A stretch of 64,000 bases of DNA from Arsenicicoccus bolidensis DSM 15745 (GTDB lineage: Bacteria; Actinomycetota; Actinomycetes; Actinomycetales; Dermatophilaceae): the NCBI RefSeq assembly GCF_000426385.1, contig NZ_AUFG01000004.1:111163-175162 (forward strand), read 5' to 3'. Positions within the stretch are counted from its first letter, which is position 1; every line of letters starts with the position of its first letter. The notes beneath the pieces were generated by a model. That model saw only the letters and a program-made list of their open reading frames with translations, had not been told where the DNA came from and did no database searches. Position numbers and translations under genes: made by a program. Positions 9,085-19,448 of this stretch are shown here, piece by piece.

Positions 9085-10276
9085 CGCCGATCTCCTCGCG
9101 GGCCGCGACGAAGGCCTCGACGCAGGAGCGCACGTCGTCCTCCGAGTGCGCCGCCGACAGCTGCACCCGGATGCGGGCGCGTCCCTGCGGCACCACCGGA
9201 TAGCTGAACGGGATGACGTAGACACCTCGCTTGAGCATGGCGTCCGCCACCTGGCCCGCCTCGCGGGCGCCGTCCTCGCCGGGGAACATCACGGGGATGA
9301 TGGCGTGCTCGCCCGGCAGCAGCTCGAAGCCCGCCTCCGTCATCAGCCGGCGGAAGAGCTCGGCGTTGCGCTGCAGCACCTTGCGGGGCTCGGCGGAGTC
9401 GCGGGCGATCTCGAGGGCCTTGAGCGACCCCGCCACGACCGAGGGCGCCACGGCGTTGGAGAAGAGGTAGGGGCGCGACCGCTGGCGCAGGAGGTCGACG
9501 ATCTCCTGGTGCGCGCTGATGTAGCCGCCCGAGGCGCCGCCGAGGGCCTTGCCGAGGGTGCCCGACAAGATGTCGACCCGGTCCATCACGCCGAAGTGCT
9601 CGGGGGTGCCACGACCGCCGTCGCCCACGAAGCCGACGGCGTGCGAGTCGTCGACCATGACCATCGCCCCGAACTCCTCGGCCAGGTCGCAGATGTCGCG
9701 CAGGGGGGCGAGGTAGCCGTCCATGGAGAACACGCCGTCGGTGACGACGACGACCCGCCGCGCATCCTGGTCGCGGGCGGTCTCCAGCTGGGTGCGCAGG
9801 TCGGCCATGTCGGCGTTCTTGTAGCGGAACCGACGGGCCTTGGACAGGCGGATGCCGTCGATGAGGGAGGCGTGGTTGAGCTCGTCGCTGATGATGGCGT
9901 CCTCGGCGCCGAAGAGCACCTCGAACACACCGCCGTTGGCGTCGAAGCACGAGCTGTAGAGGATCGTGTCCTCCGTCCCCAGGAAGTCGGACAGCGCGGC
10001 CTCCAGGTCCTTGTGCTGGCTCTGGGTGCCGCAGATGAACCGGACGCTGGCCATCCCAAAGCCCCACTCGCGCAACGCCTCCGCGGCGGCCCGCTCCACC
10101 TCGGGGTGGTCGGCCAGCCCCAGGTAGTTGTTGGCGCAGAAGTTGAGGGCCTCTGCGCGGTTGGTGGTGACGTGCGCCGACTGGGGGCTGGTCAGCTGCC
10201 GCTCGGACTTCCACAGACCCGCGTCCTTGATCTCCTGCAGGGTGGTGGCGAGCTCGTCCTTCGTCGTTCCGTACAT
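9059..10276 (-). CDS. kbl: Glycine C-acetyltransferase (2-amino-3-ketobutyrate CoA ligase)
   Basis: This PLP enzyme cleaves 2-amino-3-ketobutyrate with CoA into glycine and acetyl-CoA, the second step of threonine breakdown. The 405 residues match the family length. [15 protein letters not shown] near residue 46, the PLP aspartate segment in [13 protein letters not shown] and the PLP lysine in [14 protein letters not shown] are visible. AAGGAGACCCG lies just before the ATG at 10276. It follows tdh by 81 bp on the same strand, and together they form the threonine dehydrogenase route. Confidence 0.96.
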   Translation of the reverse strand: MYGTTKDELATTLQEIKDAGLWKSERQLTSPQSAHVTTNRAEALNFCANNYLGLADHPEVERAAAEALREWGFGMASVRFICGTQSQHKDLEAALSDFLGTEDTILYSSCFDANGGVFEVLFGAEDAIISDELNHASLIDGIRLSKARRFRYKNADMADLRTQLETARDQDARRVVVVTDGVFSMDGYLAPLRDICDLAEEFGAMVMVDDSHAVGFVGDGGRGTPEHFGVMDRVDILSGTLGKALGGASGGYISAHQEIVDLLRQRSRPYLFSNAVAPSVVAGSLKALEIARDSAEPRKVLQRNAELFRRLMTEAGFELLPGEHAIIPVMFPGEDGAREAGQVADAMLKRGVYVIPFSYPVVPQGRARIRVQLSAAHSEDDVRSCVEAFVAAREEIGVRPAAPQG

Positions 10277-10357
10277 CGGGTCTCCTTGGGTGCGTGAGGG
10301 ATCGGGCAGCAGCTCGGGTCGGGGGCGGGTCCGGCCGGGACGGACGGCGCGCGAGGG

Positions 10358-11416
10358 TCAGTCGGCGATCTCGAGGACGACCTTGCCGCACTCGCCCGAG
10401 CGGGCCGCCGCCCAGGCCTCGGGCCACTGCTCCAGCCCGACGCGGTGGGTGATGACCGACCGCACGGCGTCGCGCAGGGCGGCGCTCGTCTGCAGCATGA
10501 AGGTCATGTGGTACCACGTCTCGAACATCTCGCGGCCGTAGATGCCCTTGATCGTGAGCATGTGCGTGATGACGGTGCCCCAGTCGACGGGGAAGCCCTC
10601 CTTGGGCAGGCCCAGCATCGAGATCTTGGCGCCGAAGTTGCAGTTGTCGATCATGGCCTTCATCGCGGCGGGGGCGCCGGACATCTCCATGCCGAGGTCG
10701 AAGCCCTCGGTCATGCCGAGCTCGCGCTGCACGTCGCTCAGGGACTCGCGACCGACGTTGACCACTCGCGTCGCCCCGGCCCCGGAGGCCAGCCCGAGGC
10801 GGAAGTCGCTGAGGTCGGTCACCACGACGTGGCGGGCGCCGGCGTGCCGGGCGATCGCCGCGGCCATCACCCCGATGGGTCCGGCGCCGGTGATGACCAC
10901 GTCCTCCCCGACCATGGGGAACTGCAGGGCCGTGTGCGTGGCGTTGCCGAAGGGGTCGAACAGCGCACCCAGCTCGGGGTCGATGTCGTCGGGCTGCACC
11001 CAGACGTTGGTGGCCGGGACGACCACGTGGTCGGCGAACGCACCGTCGCGGTTGACGCCGATGCTGCTGGTGTGGAGGCACATGTGTCGCCGCCCGGCGC
11101 GGCAGTTGCGGCACATCCCGCACACGACGTGGCCCTCGACCGAGCAGCGCTGGCCGACCTGGAGGTTGCCCGACCCGTGGGCCGTCACGACGTCGTCGGC
11201 GATGTCGACGATCTCGCCGTAGAACTCGTGCCCCAGGGTCATGGGTGGGCGGACCATCGACGCCGCCCAGTCGTCCCACTGCTCGAGGTGCAGGTCCGTG
11301 CCGCACAGACCGGCCCGCAGGACCCGGATCTTGACCTCGCCCGGACCGACCTGGGGCTCAGGGACCTCTCTCAGCTCGAGACCGGGACCGGCGTGGGGCT
11401 TGACGAGCGCGCGCAT
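10358..11416 (-). CDS. tdh: L-threonine 3-dehydrogenase
   Basis: The zinc-dependent medium-chain dehydrogenase oxidises L-threonine to 2-amino-3-ketobutyrate with NAD. In the 352-residue protein the catalytic zinc region is CGTDLHLEQWD with GHEFYGEIVD, the structural zinc uses CGMCRNCRAGRRHMC, and the nucleotide fold has VVITGAGPIGVMAAAIA. The ATG at 11416 follows AAGGAAG. It is the first gene of the tdh-kbl operon; no regulator is adjacent. Confidence 0.95.
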   Translation of the reverse strand: MRALVKPHAGPGLELREVPEPQVGPGEVKIRVLRAGLCGTDLHLEQWDDWAASMVRPPMTLGHEFYGEIVDIADDVVTAHGSGNLQVGQRCSVEGHVVCGMCRNCRAGRRHMCLHTSSIGVNRDGAFADHVVVPATNVWVQPDDIDPELGALFDPFGNATHTALQFPMVGEDVVITGAGPIGVMAAAIARHAGARHVVVTDLSDFRLGLASGAGATRVVNVGRESLSDVQRELGMTEGFDLGMEMSGAPAAMKAMIDNCNFGAKISMLGLPKEGFPVDWGTVITHMLTIKGIYGREMFETWYHMTFMLQTSAALRDAVRSVITHRVGLEQWPEAWAAARSGECGKVVLEIAD

Positions 11417-11518
11417 GAGGACACTTCCTTGAGAGATTCTCCGTCGAACACCGAGGACGGCGCCAAACCTAACGGCTGGACCGGGCAGGTCCCACCGCGG
11501 GGTGGGGCCGGCCGGCCG

Positions 11519-12181
11519 TCACCAGCGGCGGGCGCGCCACTCGTCGAGGTTGGGACGCTCCGCGCCCAGGGTGGTGTCGCCGCCGTGGCCGGGATAGACC
11601 CAGTCCGCGTCGTCGTACTCCTCGAAGATGCGGGCCTCGACGTCGTCGATGAGCTGGTCGAAGGACTGGCCGGGGTTCTTGGTGTTGCCGACGCCACCGG
11701 GGAACAGGCTGTCGCCCGTGAACAGGTGCGAGTCGCCCTCGGGGTCGTCGTAGGCGAGGGCGATCCCGCCGGGCGTGTGGCCGCGCAGCTCGATGACCCT
11801 GAGGGTGCTCTCGCCGAGGGTGATCGTGTCACCGTGCGCGAGCTCGCGGTCGGGGCGGACCGGCAGCGCCGCGCCGTCCGCCGCGGAGGCGGCGGTCTCG
11901 ACGCCGGTGTCCTCCACGACGTCCTTGAGCGCCCGCGTGTGGTCCCAGTGCTGGTGGGTCGTGACGAGCAGGTCCAGCCGGCCCGTGCCCTCGGCCACCA
12001 GGGCGGTGATCCGGCCGGCGTCGTCGGCGGCGTCGACCAGCAGCTGCCGGCCGGTCGCCCGGTCGGTGAGCAGGTAGACGTTGTTGTGCATGGACGACAC
12101 CGCGGCCTTGCGGATGGTCAGGTGCGGCAGCTCGCGCACGTCGCTGGGGCCGCCGGGGGCGACGTCGCCGGTGTAGGTCAC
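11519..12181 (-). CDS. MBL-fold metallo-hydrolase (glyoxalase II-like)
   Basis: The 220-residue protein carries the metal-binding motif THQHWDHT (about residue 76, an H-x-H-x-D-H pattern), the later His in RGHTPGG, the bridging Asp in FTGDSLFPGGVGNTK and the last His in YPGHGGDT. This is the layout of hydroxyacylglutathione hydrolase-like enzymes; in a mycothiol-producing organism the substrate may be an S-acyl mycothiol, which is inference. The GTG at 12181 overlaps the stop of the upstream MDMPI gene and is preceded by GGAGG. Confidence 0.88.
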   Translation of the reverse strand: MTYTGDVAPGGPSDVRELPHLTIRKAAVSSMHNNVYLLTDRATGRQLLVDAADDAGRITALVAEGTGRLDLLVTTHQHWDHTRALKDVVEDTGVETAASAADGAALPVRPDRELAHGDTITLGESTLRVIELRGHTPGGIALAYDDPEGDSHLFTGDSLFPGGVGNTKNPGQSFDQLIDDVEARIFEEYDDADWVYPGHGGDTTLGAERPNLDEWRARRW

Positions 12182-12915
12182 GGAAGGTCCTCCATGGGTG
12201 TGAGGTCGGGGAGCTGGTCGGGGGAGGGAGCAACGATCTGGTCGGGTCGTCCACGGACGAGCCACAGGAGCAGGCCCGCCCGAGGCCCGCTGACGGTGGG
12301 GCGGCCGTCACCGACGGCGACGACGTCGCGCTCGTCGGTGCGCAAGGTCATCGACGGGCAGCGCGCGTCGGCCCGCAGGTCCGCGACGGCCTCGTCGAAC
12401 CAGCGCCGCACGGCCTGGGGCGGGGCGTCCGCGAAGGTGTGGCCCGCGTCGAGGTCGACGTGGTGCCACACGACCTCGCGGAGCCGGTGACCGGGGAGGT
12501 CGGCACCCGCCAGCCTGGTCATGGCCGCGGGGTCGTTGCCGGCCTGGGCGGTCTGGGTCAGCGCGGCCTCGGGCATGGCCGCGAGGGCGTCGACGATCTG
12601 CTGGGAGGTGTCGCGCAGCTCGGTGAGCAGGTCGTCGTACGACGACGCCGCGCCCCGCTCGATGTCGGCGTCCCGCTCCTCGCGCGAGGGGTACATCGGC
12701 GTCGGGTCGCCCTCGACGGTCGCCACGAGGTTGAGCATCGCCCGCGCGTTGCGGCTGACGTGGCTGATCACGTGGGCCCGGCTCCAGCCCTCGCACAGCG
12801 ACGGGTGCCGTATGCCGTCCGCGCCCAGCGCCTCGACGGTGGCGACGAGGCGCGCCGACTCCACCCGCAGCAGCGCGAGGTCGGCGGCGTGCTGCTGGGC
12901 CGGGGCGTCCGTCAT
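12178..12915 (-). CDS. Maleylpyruvate isomerase family mycothiol-dependent enzyme
   Basis: The 245-residue product has the DinB-like helical N-terminal domain of mycothiol-dependent maleylpyruvate isomerases. SLCEGWSRAHVISHVSRN carries the first metal histidine, and VVWHHVDLDAGH the HxxxD pair, near residue 155. Such proteins join mycothiol to small electrophiles. The gene is coupled by a four-base overlap to the MBL hydrolase, suggesting a conjugate-then-hydrolyse pair. A TAGTCT -10 box ends seven bases before the ATG at 12915, so the mRNA is probably leaderless. It is divergent from uvrA. Confidence 0.85.
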   Translation of the reverse strand: MTDAPAQQHAADLALLRVESARLVATVEALGADGIRHPSLCEGWSRAHVISHVSRNARAMLNLVATVEGDPTPMYPSREERDADIERGAASSYDDLLTELRDTSQQIVDALAAMPEAALTQTAQAGNDPAAMTRLAGADLPGHRLREVVWHHVDLDAGHTFADAPPQAVRRWFDEAVADLRADARCPSMTLRTDERDVVAVGDGRPTVSGPRAGLLLWLVRGRPDQIVAPSPDQLPDLTPMEDLP

Positions 12916-13001
12916 ACGGACAAGACTAGACGAGCCGGGGGAGAGGTGCCTGCCAGCGCGCGATCGCCCGGGGCGAGGTGCCGCGGTGTCAGGGAGGGGG
13001 T

Positions 13002-13024
13002 ATGTCGGTGGTGGCACCTAGCAT
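13002..13024 (+). promoter_or_regulatory. RecA-NDp / PafBC-type damage-inducible promoter of uvrA
   Basis: ATGTCGGTG (13002-13010), eight bases, then TAGCAT (13019-13024) matches TTGTCRGTG-N8-TANNNT at every position but the first. It is the best of the three sites in this window. The -10 ends seven bases before the GTG at 13032, the same geometry as at uvrB. Confidence 0.8.
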
Positions 13025-13031
13025 TGCGGAC

Positions 13032-16000
13032 GTGCCTGATGCTTCTGTCGCCCCTCGCCGCGCCCACGACCGCCTGATCGTCCGTGGAGCGCGCGAGCAC
13101 AACCTCCGCAACGTCTCGGTCGACCTGCCCCGCGACTCCCTGGTGGTCTTCACCGGGCTGTCGGGCTCGGGCAAGTCGTCGCTGGCGTTCGACACGATCT
13201 TCGCCGAGGGCCAGCGTCGCTACGTCGAGAGCCTGTCCGCCTACGCCCGCCAGTTCCTCGGCCAGATGGACAAGCCCGACGTCGACTTCATCGAGGGACT
13301 GTCCCCGGCGGTCTCGATCGACCAGAAGTCGACCAACCGCAACCCGCGCTCGACGGTGGGGACCATCACCGAGGTCTACGACTACCTCCGGCTGCTGTTC
13401 GCCCGCGCCGGGCACCCGCACTGCCCCGTGTGCGGCGAGCCCGTCGGCCGCCAGAGCCCGCAGCAGATCGTCGACCAGCTGCTCGCCCTGCCCGAGCGCA
13501 CGCGCTTCCAGGTGCTCGCGCCGGTGGTCCAGGGCCGCAAGGGCGAGTTCGTGGACCTGTTCGCCGAGCTGCAGACCAAGGGCTTCTCCCGCGCGCGGGT
13601 GGACGGCGAGACCGTGTCCTTGACCGAGCCGCCGACGCTGGAGAAGCAGCGCAAGCACACCATCGAGGTGGTGGTCGACCGCCTCGTCGCCAAGGGTGAC
13701 GACAGCACCAGCAAGCGGCGTCTCACGGACTCCGTCGAGACGGCGCTGCGGCTCACGGGCGGGATCCTGATCGTGGACTTCGTCGACGTCAAGGCCGGCG
13801 ACGTCGACGACGACGGCCAGGCCCTCCCGCAGCAGCGGCGGTTCTCCGAGAAGATGGCCTGCCCCAACAACCACCCCCTGTCGATCGACGAGGTGGAGCC
13901 GCGGTCCTTCTCGTTCAACTCACCGTTCGGCGCCTGCCCCAAGTGCACCGGGCTGGGCACCGAGCTCGAGGTGGACCCGGACCTGCTGATCCCCGACGAC
14001 GAGCTGAGCATCCGCGACGGCGCCATCGCCCCGTGGGCCCAGGGCTCCGGGGCCCAGGACTACTTCCTGCGCGTCATCGACGCGCTGGCCAAGGACCTGT
14101 CGTTCAGCCTGGACGCGCCCTGGCGATCCCTGCCCGAGCGGGCCAAGGAGGCGCTGCTGCACGGGCAGGACTACAAGGTCCACGTCAAGTACCGCAACCG
14201 CTACGGCCGGGACCGGTCCTACACCACCGGCTTCGAGGGCGTGGTGCCCTTCGTGCGGCGGCGGCACGCCGAGACGGAGTCCGAGTGGTCGCGCGAGCGC
14301 TACGAGGGCTACATGCGCGAGATCCCGTGCCCGGCCTGCAACGGGGCGCGCCTCAAGCCCGAGATCCTATCGATCCTCCTCGGTGGCAGGTCCATCGCCG
14401 AGGTGTGCGCCCTGTCCATCGACGAGTGCGCGGCCTTCCTGCGCGACGTGGAGCTCACGGCCCGCGAGCAGCAGATCGCCGAGCGGGTGATCAAGGAGAT
14501 CCACGCGCGGCTCGGCTTCCTGCTCGACGTCGGCCTCGACTACCTCTCGCTGGACCGTCCGGCCGGCACGCTGTCCGGCGGCGAGGCGCAGCGGATCCGC
14601 CTCGCGACGCAGATCGGGTCCGGGCTGGTGGGTGTGCTCTACGTCCTCGACGAGCCCTCCATCGGCCTGCACCAGCGGGACAACCACCGGCTGATCGAGA
14701 CGCTGACCCGGTTGCGGGACCTCGGCAACACGCTGATCGTCGTCGAGCACGACGAGGACACCATCGCCACCGCGGACTGGGTCGTCGACATCGGCCCGGG
14801 CGCCGGCGAGCACGGCGGGCACGTCGTCCACAGCGGGTCGGTGGCCGACCTGCTCACCAACGACGAGTCCCTCACCGGGCGCTACCTGTCGGGCCGTCGC
14901 GAGATCCCCATGCCGGCCGTCCGCCGCCCGCAGGAGCCGGGACGCGAGGTGTCCGTCGTCGGCGCCAAGGAGCACAACCTGCACGGCGTGGACGTGTCCT
15001 TCCCGCTGGGCAACCTCGTCGCGGTGACCGGCGTGTCCGGCTCGGGCAAGTCGACCCTGGTCAACGACATCCTCTACACCGTGCTCGCCAACAAGCTCAA
15101 CGGTGCCCGTCAGGTGCCCGGGCGGCACCGCACGGTGACGGGTCTGGAGCACCTCGACAAGGTCGTCCACGTGGACCAGTCGCCGATCGGCCGCACGCCG
15201 CGCTCCAACCCGGCGACCTACACCGGGGTGTTCGACCACATGCGCAAGCTCTTCGCGCAGACCACCGAGGCCAAGATCCGCGGCTACCAGCCGGGACGGT
15301 TCTCGTTCAACGTCAAGGGCGGTCGCTGCGACAACTGCAACGGCGACGGCACCATCAAGATCGAGATGAACTTCCTCCCGGACGTCTACGTCCCCTGCGA
15401 GGTGTGCCACGGCGCCCGCTACAACCGCGAGACGCTCGAGGTGCACTACAAGGGCAAGACGATCGCCGACGTGCTGGACATGCCCATCGAGGAGGCGTCC
15501 ACCTTCTTCGAGGCCGTGCCGGCGATCTCCCGCCACCTCAAGACCCTGGTCGAGGTGGGCCTCGGCTATGTCCGCCTCGGGCAGCCGGCCACCACGCTGT
15601 CGGGCGGCGAGGCGCAGCGCGTCAAGCTGGCCGCGGAGCTGCAGAAGCGCTCCTCGGGCCGCACCATTTACGTCCTCGACGAGCCGACCACGGGTCTGCA
15701 CTTCGAGGACATCCGCAAGCTCCTGCTGGTGCTGCAGGGGCTGGTCGACAAGGGCAACACGGTCCTGGTGATCGAGCACAACCTCGACGTCATCAAGAAC
15801 GCCGACTGGATCGTCGACATGGGGCCCGAGGGCGGCAACCGTGGTGGCACGGTCGTCGCGACCGGCACGCCCGAGCAGGTCGCCGAGGTGCCGGGCTCCT
15901 ACACCGGTCGCTTCCTCGGGCCGGTGCTGGCCAAGACCACCGAGCGGTCCGACGTCTCCATGGCGGCGCCGGTGGAGCGGCCGGTCAAGGGTGCGGCCAA

Positions 16001-16154
16001 GAAGGCAGCCAAGGCCGCCCAGGCCGCCGCGAAGAAGGCCGCGTCAACGACCTCCGGCAAGGCGGCCTCCACGACCAGGGGCAAAGCAACCGCCAAGAAG
16101 GCCGCCGCCACGACGACAGCACCGCGCAAGGCCGCAGCCCCGCGCTCCGCCTGA
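13032..16154 (+). CDS. uvrA: UvrABC excinuclease subunit A with Lys/Ala-rich tail
   Basis: UvrA is the dimeric ABC-type ATPase that finds bulky DNA lesions and loads UvrB. Two Walker A motifs ([18 protein letters not shown]) and two LSGGEAQR signatures are present, with zinc modules at CPVCGE, CPKC, CPACNG and [14 protein letters not shown]. The GTG at 13032 is chosen because the -10 ends seven bases earlier (1040 aa); an in-frame ATG at 13002 overlaps the promoter, though it has a good purine-rich stretch before it. After the normal end ([11 protein letters not shown]) about 65 residues follow, dominated by Ala, Lys and Thr with repeats such as [16 protein letters not shown], like the DNA-binding tails of actinobacterial HU or histone H1. 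Confidence 0.95.
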   Translation: MPDASVAPRRAHDRLIVRGAREHNLRNVSVDLPRDSLVVFTGLSGSGKSSLAFDTIFAEGQRRYVESLSAYARQFLGQMDKPDVDFIEGLSPAVSIDQKSTNRNPRSTVGTITEVYDYLRLLFARAGHPHCPVCGEPVGRQSPQQIVDQLLALPERTRFQVLAPVVQGRKGEFVDLFAELQTKGFSRARVDGETVSLTEPPTLEKQRKHTIEVVVDRLVAKGDDSTSKRRLTDSVETALRLTGGILIVDFVDVKAGDVDDDGQALPQQRRFSEKMACPNNHPLSIDEVEPRSFSFNSPFGACPKCTGLGTELEVDPDLLIPDDELSIRDGAIAPWAQGSGAQDYFLRVIDALAKDLSFSLDAPWRSLPERAKEALLHGQDYKVHVKYRNRYGRDRSYTTGFEGVVPFVRRRHAETESEWSRERYEGYMREIPCPACNGARLKPEILSILLGGRSIAEVCALSIDECAAFLRDVELTAREQQIAERVIKEIHARLGFLLDVGLDYLSLDRPAGTLSGGEAQRIRLATQIGSGLVGVLYVLDEPSIGLHQRDNHRLIETLTRLRDLGNTLIVVEHDEDTIATADWVVDIGPGAGEHGGHVVHSGSVADLLTNDESLTGRYLSGRREIPMPAVRRPQEPGREVSVVGAKEHNLHGVDVSFPLGNLVAVTGVSGSGKSTLVNDILYTVLANKLNGARQVPGRHRTVTGLEHLDKVVHVDQSPIGRTPRSNPATYTGVFDHMRKLFAQTTEAKIRGYQPGRFSFNVKGGRCDNCNGDGTIKIEMNFLPDVYVPCEVCHGARYNRETLEVHYKGKTIADVLDMPIEEASTFFEAVPAISRHLKTLVEVGLGYVRLGQPATTLSGGEAQRVKLAAELQKRSSGRTIYVLDEPTTGLHFEDIRKLLLVLQGLVDKGNTVLVIEHNLDVIKNADWIVDMGPEGGNRGGTVVATGTPEQVAEVPGSYTGRFLGPVLAKTTERSDVSMAAPVERPVKGAAKKAAKAAQAAAKKAASTTSGKAASTTRGKATAKKAAATTTAPRKAAAPRSA

Positions 16155-16242
16155 TCCTCCGCGCCGCGTCGGTACGAGGCTGGGGGTCACCTGGGTAGGC
16201 ATACTCTGGGCGGGGCGTCGGGTCCTGGCCAGCATGTGCTTC

Positions 16243-18561
16243 ATGGCCAGGTTCTTCGACCCCCAGTCCTGCCCCGTCTGCAGCGCCGACCTCCCCACCT
16301 CCGTCACCCGGTGTCCCGGGTGCCGCCTGCGGCTGACCCACCCGACCGTGGGCCGGCTCGCGTGGCTCCTCACGGAGGCGGACCGCACCCGAGGCGCCCT
16401 CATCGCCGACCCGACCGCCTTCTGCGCGGACGAGCACGTCGGGTCCGCGGCGCCCTCCGCCCACGCGGCCACGTCGGGTCAGGCGACCGTTTCGGCTCAG
16501 GCGACCGCGTCGGCTCAGGCGGCTGCTTCCGCGCACACGGCTCCCACGGGCCTGGCCCAGGCAGCTCCCGCCAGGCAGGGCGACCTCGCTCCGGGCTCGG
16601 AGCCCGTCGGTCACACCACCGTGCGCAGCACCCTCCTGCTGGTGGGGGCACTGTGCCTGCTGGGGGCAGGCAGCGTCTTCGCCCTGGTCACCTGGATGCT
16701 CCTGCCGTGGCAGGCCCGCCTGGTCGTCATGCTGGCGCTCGCGGTGAGCGCAGCTGGGGCCGCGGGTGTCCTGCGTCGCCGGGGGCTGCCCGGATCGGCC
16801 GAGACCGCAGGTGCGCTGGCCACCGGCTTCCACCTCATCGGTGTGGCCGTCGCCGCACCCCGGGCGTCGGAGCCACGGATCGTCCTGGCTGTCGGGTTCG
16901 CCGCGCTGTGCCTGGTGGGCTGGTGGGTCCTGGGCCGGGGTCTGACGCACGGGTTCCAGTGGCGCAGCGCCGACGCGGCCGGTGCGCTCGGGCTGGGTGG
17001 CCTGGGGCTGCTGCTGTCGGAGCAGGTGCACGGGCACGCGCCGTGGCTCGGAGCACTGGCGGTCGTCGGCATCCCCGTGGTGGTGGCCGCGCTGGTGCGG
17101 CGACCCGTGCTCCTGCGGCGGTCACCGGCCACCGTCGGGGCCGCGATCCTCGTCCTCGTCCTGGTCTCGTTCGGCACGATGGGGGAGGCCGTCGACGCGA
17201 TGCGGTCCGAGCGCGTCACCGGCGCCGCCCTGCTGGTCGGATGGACGCTGCCCTGGCTGGCGCTCGTGCTGCTGGCGGGTGCGCGCACCGAGGCCGGCCG
17301 AGCCACACCGGTCGGCCGGTTCATGGTGCCCGGCCGGTCCATGGTGCCCGGCCGGTCCACGGTGCCCGGCTGGGCCAGGGTCGGTCTGGCCCTCGATGTG
17401 GCGGCCGGCATCGTGCTCGCCGGATGGTGGCTGTCCGCCGCACGGCATCTCTCGCTCGCGGGGAGTGCCTGGACGTCGCTGGCCGTGGTCGCGGCGGTCG
17501 GTCTGACCGGGGCGGCCGTGATGCGACTGACGGGTGACGGACGCACCCTGCTCGCGATGGCGCCGGGGTTGACCGTCGCCGCGAGCGCCGTCGCGCCGGG
17601 TCTCGCGGTCGGGCTCTGGCGGGCCGCGCGTCCCGTCCCCGAGCCGGGCTCGCTGGTCTGGACCTGGCCCGCGTCGGCCCTGGCGCTGACCGTGATCGTC
17701 GTCGTCTCCGGCGCGTTCCGTGGCGGGCGCGTCGATCTGCCGCGCCTCGTCGGGCTCCGCCCGGCGACCCCGGTCCTCGCGGCGCTCGTCGTGCCCTGGT
17801 GCGCGCACAGCGCCGCCGCGAGCGGCTGGGCCACCGGGTGGGACACAGGGTGGGACACCGGATGGATCCCGTCTGTCGGTGCCGCTGTCGTGGCGGCGGT
17901 CGTCGTGGCGGGCGGAGCGCTCCACGCCCGACGCTCCGCCCCCGATCCCTCCGCCATCGTCTGGTGGGGAGCAGCGCTGGCCCTGAGCCGAGGTGACACC
18001 GAGCAGCTGGTGGCGGTGCTGCTGGTCGGCGCGGTGGGCTGCGCCGTCTGGTCCGTCGTGCGGCGGCGGCGGGCCCTGGGCATGGTGGCGACCGGTCAGC
18101 TGCTCGTGGCCTGCTGGCTGCTGCTGGCGAGGGCCGACGTCACGACGCCGGAGGCCTACACGCTGGCCGCCGCGTGCTGCCTCGGCGCCTGGTCGCTCCC
18201 GCAGACGCTCACGCTCCGCACCCCGTCGATGCCGGCCCTCCCTGCCCTGGTGGTGGCTCTCGCGCCCACGACGATGATGGGGGTGGACAACACGACGTCC
18301 GTGCGGGCGCTGGTCGGCATCGTGGCCGCCGTGGCCCTCACCGCGATCGGCGCTGCTCGCCGGAGGGCGGCCCACCTCTACGTCGGCGCCCTGGCCGCGG
18401 GGGCTCTCGCCCTGGCCCTGTGCGCACCGGTCGTCAGCCTGCTGCCGCCGTGGCTGCCGCTGGCCGTCGGTGGCGCGGTCCTCGTCGCGCTCGGCGTGAC
18501 CTGGGAGGCCCGTCTGGCCGAGCTGCGGAGGGTGAGGTCCTATGCCGCTGCGCTGCGGTGA
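16243..18561 (+). CDS. Large multi-spanning membrane protein with N-terminal zinc ribbon (SCO7613-type)
   Basis: A 772-residue protein whose function I do not recognise. It begins with a zinc ribbon (SCPVCSADLPTSVTRCPGC), then about 65 residues rich in Ala, Ser, Thr, Gln and His, then some 20 hydrophobic segments to the end. Zinc-ribbon plus many-helix proteins of this kind are annotated in actinobacteria after Streptomyces SCO7613. Three places show in-frame micro-duplications: QATVSAQATASAQA, MVPGRSMVPGRSTVPG and TGWDTGWDTGW. Start could also be the ATG at 16234. It follows uvrA by 88 bp but a CATACT hexamer at 16199-16204 suggests its own promoter. Confidence 0.8.
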   Translation: MARFFDPQSCPVCSADLPTSVTRCPGCRLRLTHPTVGRLAWLLTEADRTRGALIADPTAFCADEHVGSAAPSAHAATSGQATVSAQATASAQAAASAHTAPTGLAQAAPARQGDLAPGSEPVGHTTVRSTLLLVGALCLLGAGSVFALVTWMLLPWQARLVVMLALAVSAAGAAGVLRRRGLPGSAETAGALATGFHLIGVAVAAPRASEPRIVLAVGFAALCLVGWWVLGRGLTHGFQWRSADAAGALGLGGLGLLLSEQVHGHAPWLGALAVVGIPVVVAALVRRPVLLRRSPATVGAAILVLVLVSFGTMGEAVDAMRSERVTGAALLVGWTLPWLALVLLAGARTEAGRATPVGRFMVPGRSMVPGRSTVPGWARVGLALDVAAGIVLAGWWLSAARHLSLAGSAWTSLAVVAAVGLTGAAVMRLTGDGRTLLAMAPGLTVAASAVAPGLAVGLWRAARPVPEPGSLVWTWPASALALTVIVVVSGAFRGGRVDLPRLVGLRPATPVLAALVVPWCAHSAAASGWATGWDTGWDTGWIPSVGAAVVAAVVVAGGALHARRSAPDPSAIVWWGAALALSRGDTEQLVAVLLVGAVGCAVWSVVRRRRALGMVATGQLLVACWLLLARADVTTPEAYTLAAACCLGAWSLPQTLTLRTPSMPALPALVVALAPTTMMGVDNTTSVRALVGIVAAVALTAIGAARRRAAHLYVGALAAGALALALCAPVVSLLPPWLPLAVGGAVLVALGVTWEARLAELRRVRSYAAALR

Positions 18562-18567
18562 GCGCCG

Positions 18568-19053
18568 TCACCCCGCGAGCACGTCGTCCATCTGGCCCAT
18601 GGCCTGGCGCGTGCCCTCCTCGACCCCCATGTCGAGGACCTGCTGCAGGCCCTCCTGGCTGGCGAAGGTCGTCACGGCCGTCAGCGTCGTGCGCCCCGAC
18701 TCCTCCGCGAGCGCGATGCGCATCGAAGAGGTCGGCAGAGCGCTGGACGGGTTGCCCTCGGCGTCCGCGAAGCCGTCCTCGACGACGAGGAGCTGCGGTT
18801 GCTCCACCTCGCGCACCGACCAGTAGCCGTGGTGCTTCTCGCCCTCCGGTCCGGTCATGACGTAGCGCACGGCCCCTCCAGGGACGAGCGAGTGCTCCGT
18901 GACGGTCGTGGGGTGGCTCGGCGGGCCCCACCAGCGCTCCAGCTTGCGGGGGTCGGCATACAGGTCCCACACGGCGTCGACGGGCGCGTCGAAGGACGCG
19001 GTCACCGTGATGGTGCGCGCCTGCAGGTCCTTGGTGATGTCGGTGACGGTCAT
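18568..19053 (-). CDS. SRPBCC/AHSA1-like protein
   Basis: A 161-residue START-like fold protein: ITVTASFDAPVDAVWDLYADPRKLERWW is the N-terminal family mark, and GMEEGTRQAM-like C-terminal helix appears as GVEEGTRQAMGQMDDVLAG. These proteins form hydrophobic pockets; the ligand is unknown. It is coupled by a four-base overlap to the upstream ArsR-type gene, an arrangement repeated in many bacteria where regulator and SRPBCC protein act together. It is the last gene of a three-gene operon. Confidence 0.88.
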   Translation of the reverse strand: MTVTDITKDLQARTITVTASFDAPVDAVWDLYADPRKLERWWGPPSHPTTVTEHSLVPGGAVRYVMTGPEGEKHHGYWSVREVEQPQLLVVEDGFADAEGNPSSALPTSSMRIALAEESGRTTLTAVTTFASQEGLQQVLDMGVEEGTRQAMGQMDDVLAG

Positions 19054-19445
19054 GACGACTCCTTGCTGTCGTGAGGGGCGTGCTGAGCGTGTGCGTCCTG
19101 GGCGAGGATCTCGCCCATCCGGTCGATCCTGCCGCGCCAGGTCTCCTCGAGCGCCTCCAGCGCCGCCCTGGCGGTCCTGAGCGTCTGCACGTCGGCGCTG
19201 ACGAGCTGCTCCCGCCCTCGCCGGGTCTTGGTGACCAGGCCGGCCGACTGCAGCGTCGCCACGTGCTTCTGGACGGCGGCGAAGCTCATGGGGTAGTCGC
19301 GGGCCAGCTCCGAGACCGAGCAGGGAGCGGCGAGGGTGCGGCTCACGATGTCGCGGCGGGTGCTGTCGGCCAGCGCGCGCAGGACACGGTCCGTGGCTGC
19401 GCCGGCGGAGGCCGCGCCCGCAGGTGCCTGCGTCAGGGGGGCCAC
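19050..19445 (-). CDS. ArsR-family transcriptional regulator
   Basis: A 131-residue winged-helix protein. RVLRALADSTRRDIVSRTL begins the domain and SVSELARDYPMSFAAVQKHVATLQSAGLV is the helix-turn-helix, with recognition helix around residue 60. There are no metal-binding cysteines, so it belongs to the SRPBCC-coupled group rather than to metal sensors. It lies three bases after the DHFR-like gene and overlaps the SRPBCC gene. The inverted repeat at 20032-20049 before the operon is its likely operator. Confidence 0.9.
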   Translation of the reverse strand: MAPLTQAPAGAASAGAATDRVLRALADSTRRDIVSRTLAAPCSVSELARDYPMSFAAVQKHVATLQSAGLVTKTRRGREQLVSADVQTLRTARAALEALEETWRGRIDRMGEILAQDAHAQHAPHDSKESS

Positions 19446-19448
19446 GGG

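Noticed and set aside
14367..15779. Long minus-strand frames opposite uvrA
   Set aside because: Shadows of uvrA; no conserved motif and no start signals.
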